NCBI RefSeq assembly: GCF_002563675.1 | Contig: NZ_PDJC01000001.1 | Span: 992,001-1,056,000, forward strand | From: Propionicimonas paludicola | GTDB lineage: Bacteria > Actinomycetota > Actinomycetes > Propionibacteriales > Propionibacteriaceae | Length of the DNA: 64,000 bases | Direction: 5' to 3' | In this document: positions 47,281-56,690 of the stretch, piece by piece | Numbering within the stretch: the stretch's first letter is position 1 | Layout: each line of letters begins with the position of its first letter | Notes under the pieces: generated by a model | What the model was told of the DNA's origin: nothing | Seen by the model: the letters and a program-made list of their open reading frames with translations, nothing else | Database searches by the model: none | Made by a program: the position numbers and the translations under genes

Positions 47281-47389
47281 CGTCTCGGCCGGCGCCGCAG
47301 TGATGACGGCCGAGTAGCTATCCACAGATTCGCCCGGATCGGGCCGATGGCCCCCTGAATGGCAGGCTCAGCGTGGTGTGCTGTGCGTC

Positions 47390-48319
47390 ATGGATCGTGG
47401 GCGGACGACCGACGAGCTCGTCCGAGGCGAGGGAATCGCACCGGGCGAGCTGCGCGCGGCCTGCAGGGATGGGCACCTTGAGCGCATCCGGCGGGGGAGC
47501 TACGCAGCCAGGACCGACCTGGACGCGCTCGCCCGGCATCGCCGCCTCATTGCGGCGACGTTCCCACTGCTCGCGGAGGGCAGCGTGCTGAGTCATACCT
47601 CTGCTGCCGTGCTGCATGGCCTTCCTGTGCGCGAGGATCGTCTTGATCGGGTGTGGGTGACCCGGGCCGGCGACGGCCATGGTCGGCACGGACCGGTGGT
47701 CCATTTGCGCAGGGCGTCGTTGTTGCGAGATGACCTCGACGCTGTTGACGGGTTGCCGGTCACGAGCCTGGCCCGCACGGTAATGGATCTGGCACGGGAG
47801 CTGACCCTCGACTGGGGTGTGGTCGGGCTGGATGCCGCCCTGGCCGACGGCTGCGCGCCCGAGGCTTTGGGTGAGGTGCTCGACCGAATGAGCAACTGGC
47901 CTGGACGGCGTCGCGCGGCCGCGGCACTTCGACTTGCCGATGGTGCAGCGGGGTCGCCCGCTGAGTCGATCAGCAGGGTGCAGATGTACCGGCTGGGGTT
48001 CCCGATGCCCGTCACGCAGTTCCGAGTGATCCTGGACGGTGCGCTTGTTGCGACAACTGACTTTGGCTGGGATGACTACGGGCTAGTGGGCGAGTGTGAT
48101 GGACGAGTCAAGTACGGCGAACTGCTTCGTCCAGGTGAGACGCCGGCCGACGCGGTGATGCGCGAGAAGCGCCGTGAGGAGAGGATTCGCCAGGCGGGCT
48201 TCTGGATCGTCCGGTGGGGATGGCGTGAGGCCAACGACCCCGACCAGTTGCGGAGACTGCTTCGTCGGGGGTTCGACCTGGCGCCGCGCCATCCGGCGCC
48301 GAAAGCTCAGCGGGCGTAG
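47390..48319 (+). CDS. AbiEi-type N-terminal domain fused to DUF559/Vsr-like nuclease domain
   Basis: 309 aa from ATG 47390 (GTG 47378 would add four residues); no good ribosome-binding site precedes either. Residues ~1-60 (TTDELVRGEGIAPGELRAACRDG, ERIRRGSYA) resemble the winged-helix AbiEi antitoxin N-terminus, followed by SHTSAAVLHGLPV and VTSLARTVMDLA as in AbiEi-family proteins. Residues ~190-295 carry a PD-(D/E)xK pattern: ESISR, TTDFGWDDYGLVGECDGRVKY (broken here at D, E, D and K), then REERIRQAGFWIVRWGW, matching DUF559/very-short-patch-repair-like nucleases. No AbiEii toxin is adjacent. Codon use looks less extreme in GC than the neighbouring ribosomal genes, consistent with recent acquisition. 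Function unknown. Confidence 0.75.
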   Translation: MDRGRTTDELVRGEGIAPGELRAACRDGHLERIRRGSYAARTDLDALARHRRLIAATFPLLAEGSVLSHTSAAVLHGLPVREDRLDRVWVTRAGDGHGRHGPVVHLRRASLLRDDLDAVDGLPVTSLARTVMDLARELTLDWGVVGLDAALADGCAPEALGEVLDRMSNWPGRRRAAAALRLADGAAGSPAESISRVQMYRLGFPMPVTQFRVILDGALVATTDFGWDDYGLVGECDGRVKYGELLRPGETPADAVMREKRREERIRQAGFWIVRWGWREANDPDQLRRLLRRGFDLAPRHPAPKAQRA

Positions 48320-48380
48320 GGCACTCGCAGGCCGTAGGACCCCTCTCGGATCACCAGTCGCTGCCGCCGCTCTCTGTCGG

Positions 48381-49288
<908 letters not shown>

Positions 49289-49323
49289 CCGCGCGTCTGG
49301 CCGCACTGACAGCGGCAGGAGCC

Positions 49324-49857
49324 CTAGGCGAGCCCGGTGTGCAGCCGGACCAGCTTCAGCCGAGGTCCGTCGCCACTCATGGCCACCTCGGTGTGCGCGC
49401 CGTCAGCGGCCCAGCCGGAGGACACCAGGAACTCCCGCAGGACGTCGTCGGTCGAGCGCACCCACCAGGTGGCCCGGGCGAAGCCGTCCGCGCGCAGAGT
49501 GTCCGCCACGGCATTGAGCAGCCGGGAGCCGTGGCCCGACCGCCGGGCCTGCGGGTCCACACTGAACTCGGCCACCAGCGCATCCGAGCCGGCGACGGCG
49601 TCCGGATCGTCGGAGGGGCCGACCACGGCGAAGCCGACCAGTCGCTCGGCGCCGATCGCCACCAGGACCCGGAACTGAGCCAGCGGCGGACGCACGATGG
49701 CGGCCTCCCAGCTGGCGGTCATGGCGGCCAGATCGGCCGAGGCCAGCAGCTGGTCGGAGAGCTCGGACGGGTAGTCGGAGACCCAGCAGCGACGCTGCAG
49801 GGCAGCGATGGCGGCGGCCTCCGCGGGCAGGGCCAGGCGTACTGAGTCAGCGATCAC
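49324..49857 (-). CDS. GNAT family N-acetyltransferase
   Basis: 177 aa. It has RLALPAEAAAIAALQRRCWVSDYP at the N-terminus, VAEFSVDPQARRSGHGSRLLNAV as the acetyl-CoA motif, and a C-terminal ATWWVRSTDDVLREFLVSSGW. The substrate is unknown. The GTG at 49857 is six bases after TACAGT on its strand (49864-49869) and so probably leaderless; the frame stays open far upstream, but only as a shadow of rnj. It is convergent with dapB and divergent from rnj. Confidence 0.82.
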   Translation of the reverse strand: MIADSVRLALPAEAAAIAALQRRCWVSDYPSELSDQLLASADLAAMTASWEAAIVRPPLAQFRVLVAIGAERLVGFAVVGPSDDPDAVAGSDALVAEFSVDPQARRSGHGSRLLNAVADTLRADGFARATWWVRSTDDVLREFLVSSGWAADGAHTEVAMSGDGPRLKLVRLHTGLA

Positions 49858-49863
49858 CGGGTC

Positions 49864-49869
49864 ACTGTA
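49864..49869 (-). promoter_or_regulatory. -10 box TACAGT of the GNAT gene, leaderless type
   Basis: On the minus strand TACAGT ends six bases before the GTG start at 49857. Confidence 0.45.
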
Positions 49870-49926
49870 CCCACCTTGAAGCGCCGGCAACCTGCGTCGG
49901 AATCGTTGGCTGAGCCCCCGGCGGGC

Positions 49927-49932
49927 TAGTTT
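49927..49932 (+). promoter_or_regulatory. -10 box TAGTTT of rnj, leaderless type
   Basis: TAGTTT ends six bases before GTG 49939; no Shine-Dalgarno sequence is seen. Confidence 0.45.
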
Positions 49933-49938
49933 TGGCTT

Positions 49939-51621
49939 GTGCGTGAGACCTTGAAGAAACCTCCGAAGCTGGCTGCCGACACCTTGCGGGTCATTCCGCT
50001 GGGCGGGCACGGCGATATCGGCCGCAACATGAGCTGCTTCGAGATCAACTCTCAGCTGCTGTTCATCGACTGCGGCGTGCTGTTCCCCTCCGATGACCAG
50101 CCCGGCGTCGACCTGATCCTGCCCGGGCTGCACTTGATCGAGGATCGGCTCGACCAGGTACAGGCTCTGGTCCTCACCCACGGTCACGAGGACCACATCG
50201 GTGCGGTGCCCTACCTGCTGCGCCGCCGTCCCGATCTGCCGGTCTATGGCTCCCGACTGACCCTGGCACTGGTCCAGGCCAAGCTGCGCGAGCATCGGGT
50301 CGGCCAGACCAACTTGCACGAAGTCGCCGAGGGCGACCGGGTCCAGGCCGGCGAGTTCAACCTGGAGTTCTTCGCGGTGAACCACTCCATCCCGGACGCC
50401 CTCGCGGTGGCGCTGCGGACGAAGGCCGGCTCGGTGCTGCACACCGGCGACTTCAAGATGGATCAGCTCCCGCTGGACCATCGGCTGACCGACCTGCGCG
50501 GGTTCGCCCGGCTGGGGGAGGAGGGGCTGGATCTGTTCATGCCCGACTCCACCAATGCCGACACCCCCGGCTTCACCACCGGCGAGCGGGAGATCGAGCC
50601 GGCCATGGAGCGGGTCTTCGCCCAGGCCGACAAGAAGCTGATCGTGGCCTGCTTCGCCTCGCACGTGCACCGGGTCCAGCAGGTGATGGACGCGGCCGCC
50701 CGGCATCGCCGCAAGGTGGTCTATGTCGGCCGCTCGATGCTCCGCAACATGACCGTGGCTAGGGAGCTCGGCTTCCTGCGGGTGCCGGAGAACACTTTGA
50801 TCGAGCTCAAGCAGATCGAGAACTACCGCGACGATGAGGTGGTGATCATCTCCACCGGCTCCCAGGGCGAGCCGCTCAGCGCACTGTCCCGGATCTCCAA
50901 CCACGAGCACCCGGTGATCACCGCGGGCCCCGGCGACGTGGTGCTGCTGGCCTCGTCCCTGATCCCGGGCAATGAGAACTCGGTCTACCGGGTGATCAAC
51001 GCCCTGATCCGCAATGGGGTCAACGTCGTGCACAAGGGCAATGCGCTGGTGCACGTGTCCGGCCACGCTAGCGCGGGGGAGTTGCTCTACTGCTACAACC
51101 TGCTGACCCCGAAGAATGTGCTGCCGGTGCACGGTGAGGCCCGGCACCTGATCGCCAACGCCAAGCTGGCCATCTCCACCGGAGTCCCGCCCGAGCGCAC
51201 CTTCGCGGTCGAGGACGGTGCCGTGATCGACCTGGCCAAGGGCGTGGCCCGACAGGTCGGTCAGCTGGAGTGCGGCTACATCTTTGTGGACGGCCTGACC
51301 GAGGGTGAGATCGGTGACGCCGAGCTGACCGATCGCAAGATCCTCGGCGAGGAGGGCTTCATCACGGTGATCGCGGTGGTGAACCTGCACAGCGCCGAAC
51401 TGGTCAGCGGACCGGACATCCACGCCCGTGGTTTCGCCGAGGACGACTCGGTCTTCGACGAGATCCGTCCCGAGCTGGCGGCCGCCCTGAGACGCTCATT
51501 GGCCGACGGCGCCGACGACACCTATGTGCTCCAGCAACTGCTGCGCAGGCTGATCGGACGCTGGGTGAACAACAACTTCCGGCGCCGTCCGATGATCCTG
51601 CCGATCGTGGTGGCGTCCTGA
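49939..51621 (+). CDS. rnj: Ribonuclease J
   Basis: 560 aa metallo-beta-lactamase/beta-CASP nuclease with 5'-3' exonuclease and endonuclease activity in mRNA decay and rRNA maturation. Zinc ligands are in HGHEDH (residues 81-86), with PLGGHGDIGRNM upstream. The beta-CASP region has ASHVHRVQQV and STGSQGEPLSALSR, and the dimerisation/C-terminal domain has PVHGEARHLIANAKLA. The GTG start follows TAGTTT at leaderless spacing. Confidence 0.95.
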   Translation: MRETLKKPPKLAADTLRVIPLGGHGDIGRNMSCFEINSQLLFIDCGVLFPSDDQPGVDLILPGLHLIEDRLDQVQALVLTHGHEDHIGAVPYLLRRRPDLPVYGSRLTLALVQAKLREHRVGQTNLHEVAEGDRVQAGEFNLEFFAVNHSIPDALAVALRTKAGSVLHTGDFKMDQLPLDHRLTDLRGFARLGEEGLDLFMPDSTNADTPGFTTGEREIEPAMERVFAQADKKLIVACFASHVHRVQQVMDAAARHRRKVVYVGRSMLRNMTVARELGFLRVPENTLIELKQIENYRDDEVVIISTGSQGEPLSALSRISNHEHPVITAGPGDVVLLASSLIPGNENSVYRVINALIRNGVNVVHKGNALVHVSGHASAGELLYCYNLLTPKNVLPVHGEARHLIANAKLAISTGVPPERTFAVEDGAVIDLAKGVARQVGQLECGYIFVDGLTEGEIGDAELTDRKILGEEGFITVIAVVNLHSAELVSGPDIHARGFAEDDSVFDEIRPELAAALRRSLADGADDTYVLQQLLRRLIGRWVNNNFRRRPMILPIVVAS

Positions 51622-51735
51622 CCGATTGGCCAGGTGCCCGACCCGTCGGGTATCGTGGGCAGGTCCCCGCAGTGGGGGCCGTTCTTCTGGCTGCGATCGA
51701 GCGCCGGAACAGTTTGGATAACGAGGAGTGCTGCG

Positions 51736-51921
51736 GTGGCTGCCGTCTGTGACATCTGCGCCAAGGGGCCCGGCTTCGGGCACAACGTGCCGTGGTCGAA
51801 GAAGAAGACCAACCGGCGTTGGAACCCGAACATTCAGCGGGTCCGTGCTGTGGTCGAGGGCACCCCCAAGCGTCTCAACGTGTGCACGTCCTGCCTGAAG
51901 GCCGGTCGCGTCACTCGCTGA
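51736..51921 (+). CDS. rpmB: Ribosomal protein bL28, zinc-binding form
   Basis: 61 aa. It starts AAVCDICAKGPGFGHNVPWSKKKTNRRWNPN and ends CTSCLKAGRVTR. The two CxxC pairs (CDIC and CTSC) mark the zinc-containing form; many actinobacteria also hold a Cys-less paralogue used under zinc limitation, not seen in this window. ACGAGGAG lies seven bases before GTG 51736. A tetraloop terminator follows. rpmB-recG adjacency is common. Confidence 0.95.
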   Translation: MAAVCDICAKGPGFGHNVPWSKKKTNRRWNPNIQRVRAVVEGTPKRLNVCTSCLKAGRVTR

Positions 51922-51931
51922 CCCAACGTCG

Positions 51932-51955
51932 AGAGACCCGCTTCGGCGGGTCTCT
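51932..51955 (+). terminator. Terminator after rpmB
   Basis: AGAGACCCGC and GCGGGTCTCT form a perfect 10-bp stem closed by a TTCG tetraloop, followed by TGTC. It lies ten bases after the rpmB stop. Confidence 0.85.
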
Positions 51956-52025
51956 TGTCATGTCCGGACGTGGTCGATCGACACCCGGCGAGTGTCGCCG
52001 TGGGCCGGTCGTCGGTGGCTGCACC

Positions 52026-52031
52026 TAGGCT
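52026..52031 (+). promoter_or_regulatory. -10 box TAGGCT of recG, near-leaderless
   Basis: TAGGCT ends eight bases before the recG ATG at 52040. Confidence 0.45.
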
Positions 52032-52039
52032 GAACGCTC

Positions 52040-54253
52040 ATGGGAACGAACCTGGACGGCTGGCACACGCAGGCCTATGCGCGGCTCTATGCGCCGCTGT
52101 CCAGTGTGCTCGGCGAGCGCACCGCCAAGGAGTTCACGGCGCTGCGGATCCAGACCGTCGGCGACCTGCTGCGACACATCCCGCGGCGCTACCTGTCCGG
52201 TACTGAACTCACCGACCTGGCCACGCTGGTCGAGGGCGACCATGTGGCTGTGATGGCCAAGGTTGGCAACATCGAGCGGCATTCGGCCCGACCATCGGCC
52301 GGCCGCAAGCCGGCCCCCGGCCGCCTCGAAGTCACCCTCACCGACGGCAAGGGTCGGCTCACCGCGACTTTCTTCGGACGCGATCACCTGCTCGACTGGT
52401 GGAGCCGCCAGCTGCAGGCCGGGGTGGCCGGACTGTTCGTCGGCAAGGTCGGCAGCTTCCGCAACCAGCTGCAGATGAGCCATCCCGAGTTCGTCATGCT
52501 CGATGCGTCCGGACGAGTGGTGGCCACCGGCGAGGAGAAGGCGCTCATGGCCGAGCTGGCCCGCACCGGACTGGTCGGGATGTATCCGGCCACGGCCAAG
52601 TTGCACACCTGGAAGGTGGCCGAGTGTGCCCGGCTGGCCCTGGCCAGTGTGGAGGGCGTCGAGGACCCCTGGCCGTCCTGGGTGCGCGAACGGGCCGGAG
52701 TGCTTGGTCTGAGCCAGGCTCTGGCCGCCGTCCATCAGCCCGCCGACCTGGCGGAGGCTGAGCGAGGAGCCGAGCGCCTGCGCTTCGATGAGGCGCTGTC
52801 CACCCAGCTGACCATGGCCTATCGGCGGGCCGACGCGGCCACCCGCAAGGCGATCCCGCGGCCCCGGGTCGCCGAGGGCCTGCTGGACGCCTTCGACGCC
52901 CGGCTGCCGTTCACGCTGACCGCGGGCCAGCAACAGGTGAGCGCCGACATCCTGGACGACCTGGCCAAGGACCGTCCGATGCAGCGGCTGCTCCAGGGCG
53001 AGGTCGGCTCGGGCAAGACCGTCGTGGCGCTGCGGGCCATGCTGGCCGTGGTGGACTCCGGCGGCCAGGCCGCGCTGCTGGCGCCCACCGAGGTGCTGGC
53101 CGCCCAGCACTACCAGACCATCACCCGGCTGCTGGGTGAGCTCGGCGGCGGCCGGATGCTCGGCACCCCGGACGTGGCCACCGAGGTGGTGCTGCTGTCT
53201 GGCTCACTGTCGACGGCGGCCAAGAAGTCGGCCATGCTGCGGGCGGCCAGTGGCGAGGCCGGGATCGTGATCGGCACCCATGCGCTGCTGGCCGACCGGG
53301 TGCAGTTCGCCGAGCTGGGTCTGATCGTGATCGACGAGCAGCATCGCTTCGGCGTCGAGCAGCGGGCTCAGTTGGCCGAGAAGGCGTCCAGCCGTCCGCA
53401 TGTCCTGGTGCTGACCGCCACCCCGATCCCGCGTTCGGTGGCCATGACCATCTTCGGCGACCTGGACGTGTCCACCCTGGCCGAGCTGCCGTCCGGCCGG
53501 GCCCAGGTCTCCACGGTGGTGGTGGACGCCGCCCTGCGGCCGGCCTGGGTGGATCGTGCCTGGGAGCGGGTTCGCGAAGAGGCGGCCACCGGCCGGCAGG
53601 TCTTCATCGTCTGCCCACGGATCGGCGGCCAGGGTGATCCGGCTGCGGGCCTCGGCGTGGTCGAGCTCGCCGAGCAACTGCGTTCGGGGCCATTGGCTGA
53701 TCTGCGCGTAGGCGTCCTGCACGGCCAGCTCCCGTCCGACACCAAGGACCAGGTGATGAGCGACTTCGCCGGGCACCGGCTGGACGTCCTGGTGGCCACC
53801 ACGGTGATCGAGGTGGGCGTGGACGTCCCGAACGCCACCATGATGGTGGTCTGGGACGCCGACCGGTTCGGCATCTCCCAGCTGCATCAGCTGCGCGGGC
53901 GGATCGGCCGGGGGGAGCACCCCGGGGTGTGCCTGCTGGTCACCCAGGCCGGCGCAGCCGAGCCGTCCCGGGCCCGGCTGGACGCGGTGGCAGCCACCAC
54001 CGACGGCTTCGAACTGGCCGAACTCGACCTCGAGCAGCGCCGCGAGGGCGACGTGCTCGGCGCCGACCAGGCCGGCACCCGATCCAGCCTGCGGCTGCTG
54101 CGCGTGCTTGAGCACGCCGACCTGATCGGACAGGCGCGGGAGCTGGCCATCGAGTGCGTCGCGGCCGACCCGCAGCGCCTGGTCCCAGGCTTCGCCGACG
54201 CGGTGCGGGCCACCGAGTTGCTGTCCGGCGGCGATTGGCTGGAGCACAACTGA
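52040..54253 (+). CDS. recG: ATP-dependent DNA helicase RecG
   Basis: 737 aa branch-migration helicase that reverses stalled forks and processes Holliday junctions. The N-terminal wedge/OB domain (TLVEGDHVAVMAKVGNIE, TATFFGRDHLLDWW) is followed by helicase motifs: QGEVGSGKTVVALRAM (I), VIDEQHRFGVEQR (II), LTATPIPRS (III), ATTVIEVGVDVPNATMMV (V) and QLRGRIGRG (VI). Length matches actinobacterial RecG. It has no Shine-Dalgarno; TAGGCT upstream suggests a very short leader. rsmD follows after 17 bases. Confidence 0.95.
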   Translation: MGTNLDGWHTQAYARLYAPLSSVLGERTAKEFTALRIQTVGDLLRHIPRRYLSGTELTDLATLVEGDHVAVMAKVGNIERHSARPSAGRKPAPGRLEVTLTDGKGRLTATFFGRDHLLDWWSRQLQAGVAGLFVGKVGSFRNQLQMSHPEFVMLDASGRVVATGEEKALMAELARTGLVGMYPATAKLHTWKVAECARLALASVEGVEDPWPSWVRERAGVLGLSQALAAVHQPADLAEAERGAERLRFDEALSTQLTMAYRRADAATRKAIPRPRVAEGLLDAFDARLPFTLTAGQQQVSADILDDLAKDRPMQRLLQGEVGSGKTVVALRAMLAVVDSGGQAALLAPTEVLAAQHYQTITRLLGELGGGRMLGTPDVATEVVLLSGSLSTAAKKSAMLRAASGEAGIVIGTHALLADRVQFAELGLIVIDEQHRFGVEQRAQLAEKASSRPHVLVLTATPIPRSVAMTIFGDLDVSTLAELPSGRAQVSTVVVDAALRPAWVDRAWERVREEAATGRQVFIVCPRIGGQGDPAAGLGVVELAEQLRSGPLADLRVGVLHGQLPSDTKDQVMSDFAGHRLDVLVATTVIEVGVDVPNATMMVVWDADRFGISQLHQLRGRIGRGEHPGVCLLVTQAGAAEPSRARLDAVAATTDGFELAELDLEQRREGDVLGADQAGTRSSLRLLRVLEHADLIGQARELAIECVAADPQRLVPGFADAVRATELLSGGDWLEHN

Positions 54254-54258
54254 GGGCC

Positions 54259-54264
54259 TAGCCT
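54259..54264 (+). promoter_or_regulatory. -10 box TAGCCT of rsmD, leaderless type
   Basis: TAGCCT ends six bases before GTG 54271, just after the recG stop. It could drive rsmD-coaD-sepIVA separately from recG. Confidence 0.4.
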
Positions 54265-54270
54265 GAGCCG

Positions 54271-54858
54271 GTGACCAGGATCATCGCGGGATCGCGGCGT
54301 GGCCAACGGCTGCACACCCCCGACCATCCCGGCACCAGGCCGACCAGCGACCGGGTTCGCGAGGCGGCCTTCTCGCTGATCTGTGACTGGGCCGGCACGG
54401 TCGGTGAGCCGCCGGAAACCACCTTGTCCGGGTTCAGCTTCCTCGATCTCTACGCGGGCACGGCTGCAGTGGCGCTGGAGGCGGCCAGCCGCGGTGCGGC
54501 ACCGGCGTGGGCTGTCGAGTCCGACCAGCGGGCGGTCGCGGTGGCTCGCCGCAATGTCGCCGACACCCGGCTGGACGTCCGAATCGTCGCTGGACGGGTG
54601 GAGCGGATCCTCACCGGAGAGGCGCCGCAGGCCTTCGACATCATCTGGGCCGATCCGCCCTACGCAGTCGAGCTGGATCGGCTCGATCCAGTGCTCAGCG
54701 CCGCCTTCGAGGCCGGTTGGCTGGCCGCCGACGGGCTGTTCGTCCTCGAGCGGTCATCGAGAGATACCCCCCCGAGTTGGCCCGATCAGATAGCCGAGAG
54801 CTGGGTTCGACGTTACGGTGAGACGACGCTCTACTTCGCTGCCACCGCCGGAAGGTGA
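54271..54858 (+). CDS. rsmD: 16S rRNA (guanine966-N2)-methyltransferase RsmD
   Basis: 195 aa SAM-dependent methyltransferase. RIIAGSRRGQRLHTPD and RPTSDRVREAAFSLI are family signatures. FLDLYAGTAAVALEAASRG is the SAM-binding motif, and DPPY at 128-131 (IWADPPYAVEL) is the catalytic N-methyltransferase motif. A GTG start is used. It is followed three bases later by coaD, the usual pairing. Confidence 0.93.
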   Translation: MTRIIAGSRRGQRLHTPDHPGTRPTSDRVREAAFSLICDWAGTVGEPPETTLSGFSFLDLYAGTAAVALEAASRGAAPAWAVESDQRAVAVARRNVADTRLDVRIVAGRVERILTGEAPQAFDIIWADPPYAVELDRLDPVLSAAFEAGWLAADGLFVLERSSRDTPPSWPDQIAESWVRRYGETTLYFAATAGR

Positions 54859-54861
54859 ACT

Positions 54862-55353
54862 TTGCTAGCCGTCTGCCCCGGATCCTTTGATCCGATCACC
54901 TATGGGCATCTCGACATCATCACCCGTGCCGCCCGTCTTTTCGACGAGGTGGTGGTGGCGGTCGGTCAGAACTCCACCAAGCGCTACCTTTTCGATGCCG
55001 AAGAGCGGCTGAAGCTGGCTGTCGAAGCCACCGCAGGTATCCCCGGCGTCCGAGTGGAGCCGTTGTCCGGGCTGCTCGTGGATTTCGTCACCGGACTAGG
55101 TGGGGGAGTCGTTGTGAAGGGGGTTCGCTTCGCCTCGGATTTCGACTTCGAGCTGCAGATGGCTCATCTGAATTCGGCGGTTGGCGGAGTCGAAACTATT
55201 ATTCTCCCCGCGTCGTCTGTTTGGGGGACGCTGTCATCGACGATGATTCGCGAGATCGCAGCCCACGGCGGCGATATCTCTGAGTTCGTCCCAGAAGTTG
55301 TCTCCCGGCGGATCCGCCAAATCGCCGGCAGGAAGGAGCAAGCAGATGGTTGA
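54862..55353 (+). CDS. coaD: Phosphopantetheine adenylyltransferase
   Basis: 163 aa. It makes dephospho-CoA in coenzyme A synthesis. The nucleotidyltransferase motif is TYGH (residues 13-16, within FDPITYGHLDIITRAA); ASDFDFELQMAHLN and SSTMIREIAAHGGDI complete the active site. The best start is TTG 54862, since the conserved AVCPGSFD begins at residue 3 and GGAAGG lies upstream. Its end overlaps the next gene by eight bases. Confidence 0.94.
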   Translation: MLAVCPGSFDPITYGHLDIITRAARLFDEVVVAVGQNSTKRYLFDAEERLKLAVEATAGIPGVRVEPLSGLLVDFVTGLGGGVVVKGVRFASDFDFELQMAHLNSAVGGVETIILPASSVWGTLSSTMIREIAAHGGDISEFVPEVVSRRIRQIAGRKEQADG

Positions 55354-55843
55354 GCGGACCCAACAGGTCCTTCAGCAGCTGCGTGAGTTGGTCAGCACGG
55401 CCAAGAGTGTGCCGATGTCGGCATCTTGCATGGTGAATCGCACTGAGGCCATCACGTTGATTGACCAAGCTGCCCAGGCCCTGATCGACGACACCCAGGA
55501 GGCTCAGCGGGTGGCCGCGACCTCCCTGGAGACCCTTGAGCGTGCTCAGGCCGAGGCCAAGCAGATCATCGAAGCCGCCGAAGAGAAGGCCCGGTTCTTG
55601 GCCGGCCAGTCGGCGGTCGTCGAAGAGGCCAAGCGCAAGGCCGCTCAGCTGGAGGCCAAGGCCCTCAGTGATGCTGAAGCACTCAGCCGCGAGGCCGATG
55701 CTTACGTGGACGCCCGGATCGCCAGTTTCGAGGCCGGGCTACACAAGACCATGTCGCAGGTGCGGACGATGCGGGAGCGGCTCTCGCAGCGCTCTGCGCT
55801 CGACGACACCAACACCCAAGCGCTGCCCAGGCTGCGCGACTGA
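55346..55843 (+). CDS. SepIVA/DivIVA-like coiled-coil protein
   Basis: 165 aa, largely helical coiled coil rich in Ala, Glu, Gln and Lys (AQAEAKQIIEAAEEKARFL, EEAKRKAAQLEAKAL). A short N-terminal region (QVLQQLRELVSTAKSVPMSASCMVNR, with PMSASCMVN as the core) matches the start of mycobacterial Rv2927c/SepIVA, a septum-associated DivIVA-domain protein. The mycobacterial protein is longer (about 245 aa, from memory), so this is a shortened version. Position next to coaD, DUF177, rpmF and rnc agrees with that assignment. GAAGGAG lies seven bases before the ATG. It probably acts at the septum or in polar growth, which is inference. Confidence 0.75.
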   Translation: MVERTQQVLQQLRELVSTAKSVPMSASCMVNRTEAITLIDQAAQALIDDTQEAQRVAATSLETLERAQAEAKQIIEAAEEKARFLAGQSAVVEEAKRKAAQLEAKALSDAEALSREADAYVDARIASFEAGLHKTMSQVRTMRERLSQRSALDDTNTQALPRLRD

Positions 55844-55933
55844 TTCGGACTCGCTTTTGTGGCCGGACCTCCGGCACGGTAGAGTCCTCCTTTGGTTACG
55901 ACGCTGTCGAACCGCGTGTTGAAGGGATACCTC

Positions 55934-56494
55934 GTGCCTCCCCGTCTGCCTGACTCTCGCTCCGGTCTCGTGATCGATACCCATGAGCTGAGCCGAAGGG
56001 CTGGCGTGCTGAAGGAGATCACTCAGGTGGCCCAGGCGCCCGCGGACCTCGGCATCGAAGTGATCGGGGTGCCACTCGGCTCACCCATCGAGCTCAGCCT
56101 GCGGCTGGAGTCGGTGGTGGAGGGGGTGCTGGTCACTGGGACCGCCATGGTTCGGCTCCAGGGCAGCTGTGCACGGTGTCTGGACGAGATCTCCGAGACT
56201 GAGGAGTTCGACCTCCAGGAGCTGTACTGCTACCCGGGGAAGGAACTTGACGATCCGGAGGCCAGCCGCATCGAGGGAGAGTTGATCGACCTCGAACCCG
56301 TCCTGCGGGACGCGGTAGTACTCGATTTGCCGTTCACGCCGTTGTGCCGCCCGGATTGTGCCGGGTTGTGTCCCGAATGCGGGGCCAACCTGAATCAGGA
56401 TCCGGATCACGGCCACGCTGAACCCATCGATCCTCGGTGGGCTGAGCTAACGGAGTGGGCGCAACCCAGCAACGACACGAAGAACAAGGAGTAA
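55934..56494 (+). CDS. DUF177/YceD family protein
   Basis: 186 aa. The family is encoded with rpmF in most bacteria and is linked to 23S rRNA/large-subunit metabolism. Seen: SCARCLDEI with a CxxC, and [19 protein letters not shown] with a second Cys cluster, probably zinc-binding. I chose GTG 55934 because GAAGGGA (55921-55927) precedes it; a TTG at 55892 would add 14 unlikely residues. It overlaps nothing, and its stop is four bases from the rpmF start. Confidence 0.87.
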   Translation: MPPRLPDSRSGLVIDTHELSRRAGVLKEITQVAQAPADLGIEVIGVPLGSPIELSLRLESVVEGVLVTGTAMVRLQGSCARCLDEISETEEFDLQELYCYPGKELDDPEASRIEGELIDLEPVLRDAVVLDLPFTPLCRPDCAGLCPECGANLNQDPDHGHAEPIDPRWAELTEWAQPSNDTKNKE

Positions 56495-56498
56495 CGCC

Positions 56499-56690
56499 GT
56501 GGCCGTTCCCAAGCGGAGAATGTCCCGTGCCAACACCAGGGCTCGCCGCTCGCAGTGGAAGACCACTGCCCCGACCCTTGTGACGTGCGCGAATGCCGCC
56601 TGCGGCGCCAAGCACCTGCCGCACACCGCGTGCCCCGAGTGTGGCCAGTACGGCCCGCGGGCTGCACGTCGTCAGGTTCTGGACGCCTGA
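56499..56690 (+). CDS. rpmF: Ribosomal protein bL32
   Basis: 63 aa. [20 protein letters not shown] is the standard N-terminus. The CANAACG and CPECG pairs form the zinc-binding Cys4 version. The GTG start is four bases after DUF177 and AAGGAG overlaps its end, so the two are coupled. The rnc frame probably begins inside the 3' part of this gene. Confidence 0.96.
   Translation: MAVPKRRMSRANTRARRSQWKTTAPTLVTCANAACGAKHLPHTACPECGQYGPRAARRQVLDA

Noticed and set aside
47390-48319. Complete type IV toxin-antitoxin (AbiE) locus
   Set aside because: Only the AbiEi-like part is present, fused to a nuclease-type domain. No AbiEii nucleotidyltransferase toxin is adjacent on either side, so a classical AbiE pair is not supported.
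55904-55927. Second LexA-like box ahead of the DUF177 gene (TCGAAC then TGTTGA)
   Set aside because: The right half does not match GTTCGA, and the dyad is lost; only the left half resembles the consensus.
55892-55933. Upstream TTG start for the DUF177 gene
   Set aside because: It adds 14 residues outside the conserved region, and GAAGGGA clearly serves the GTG at 55934.
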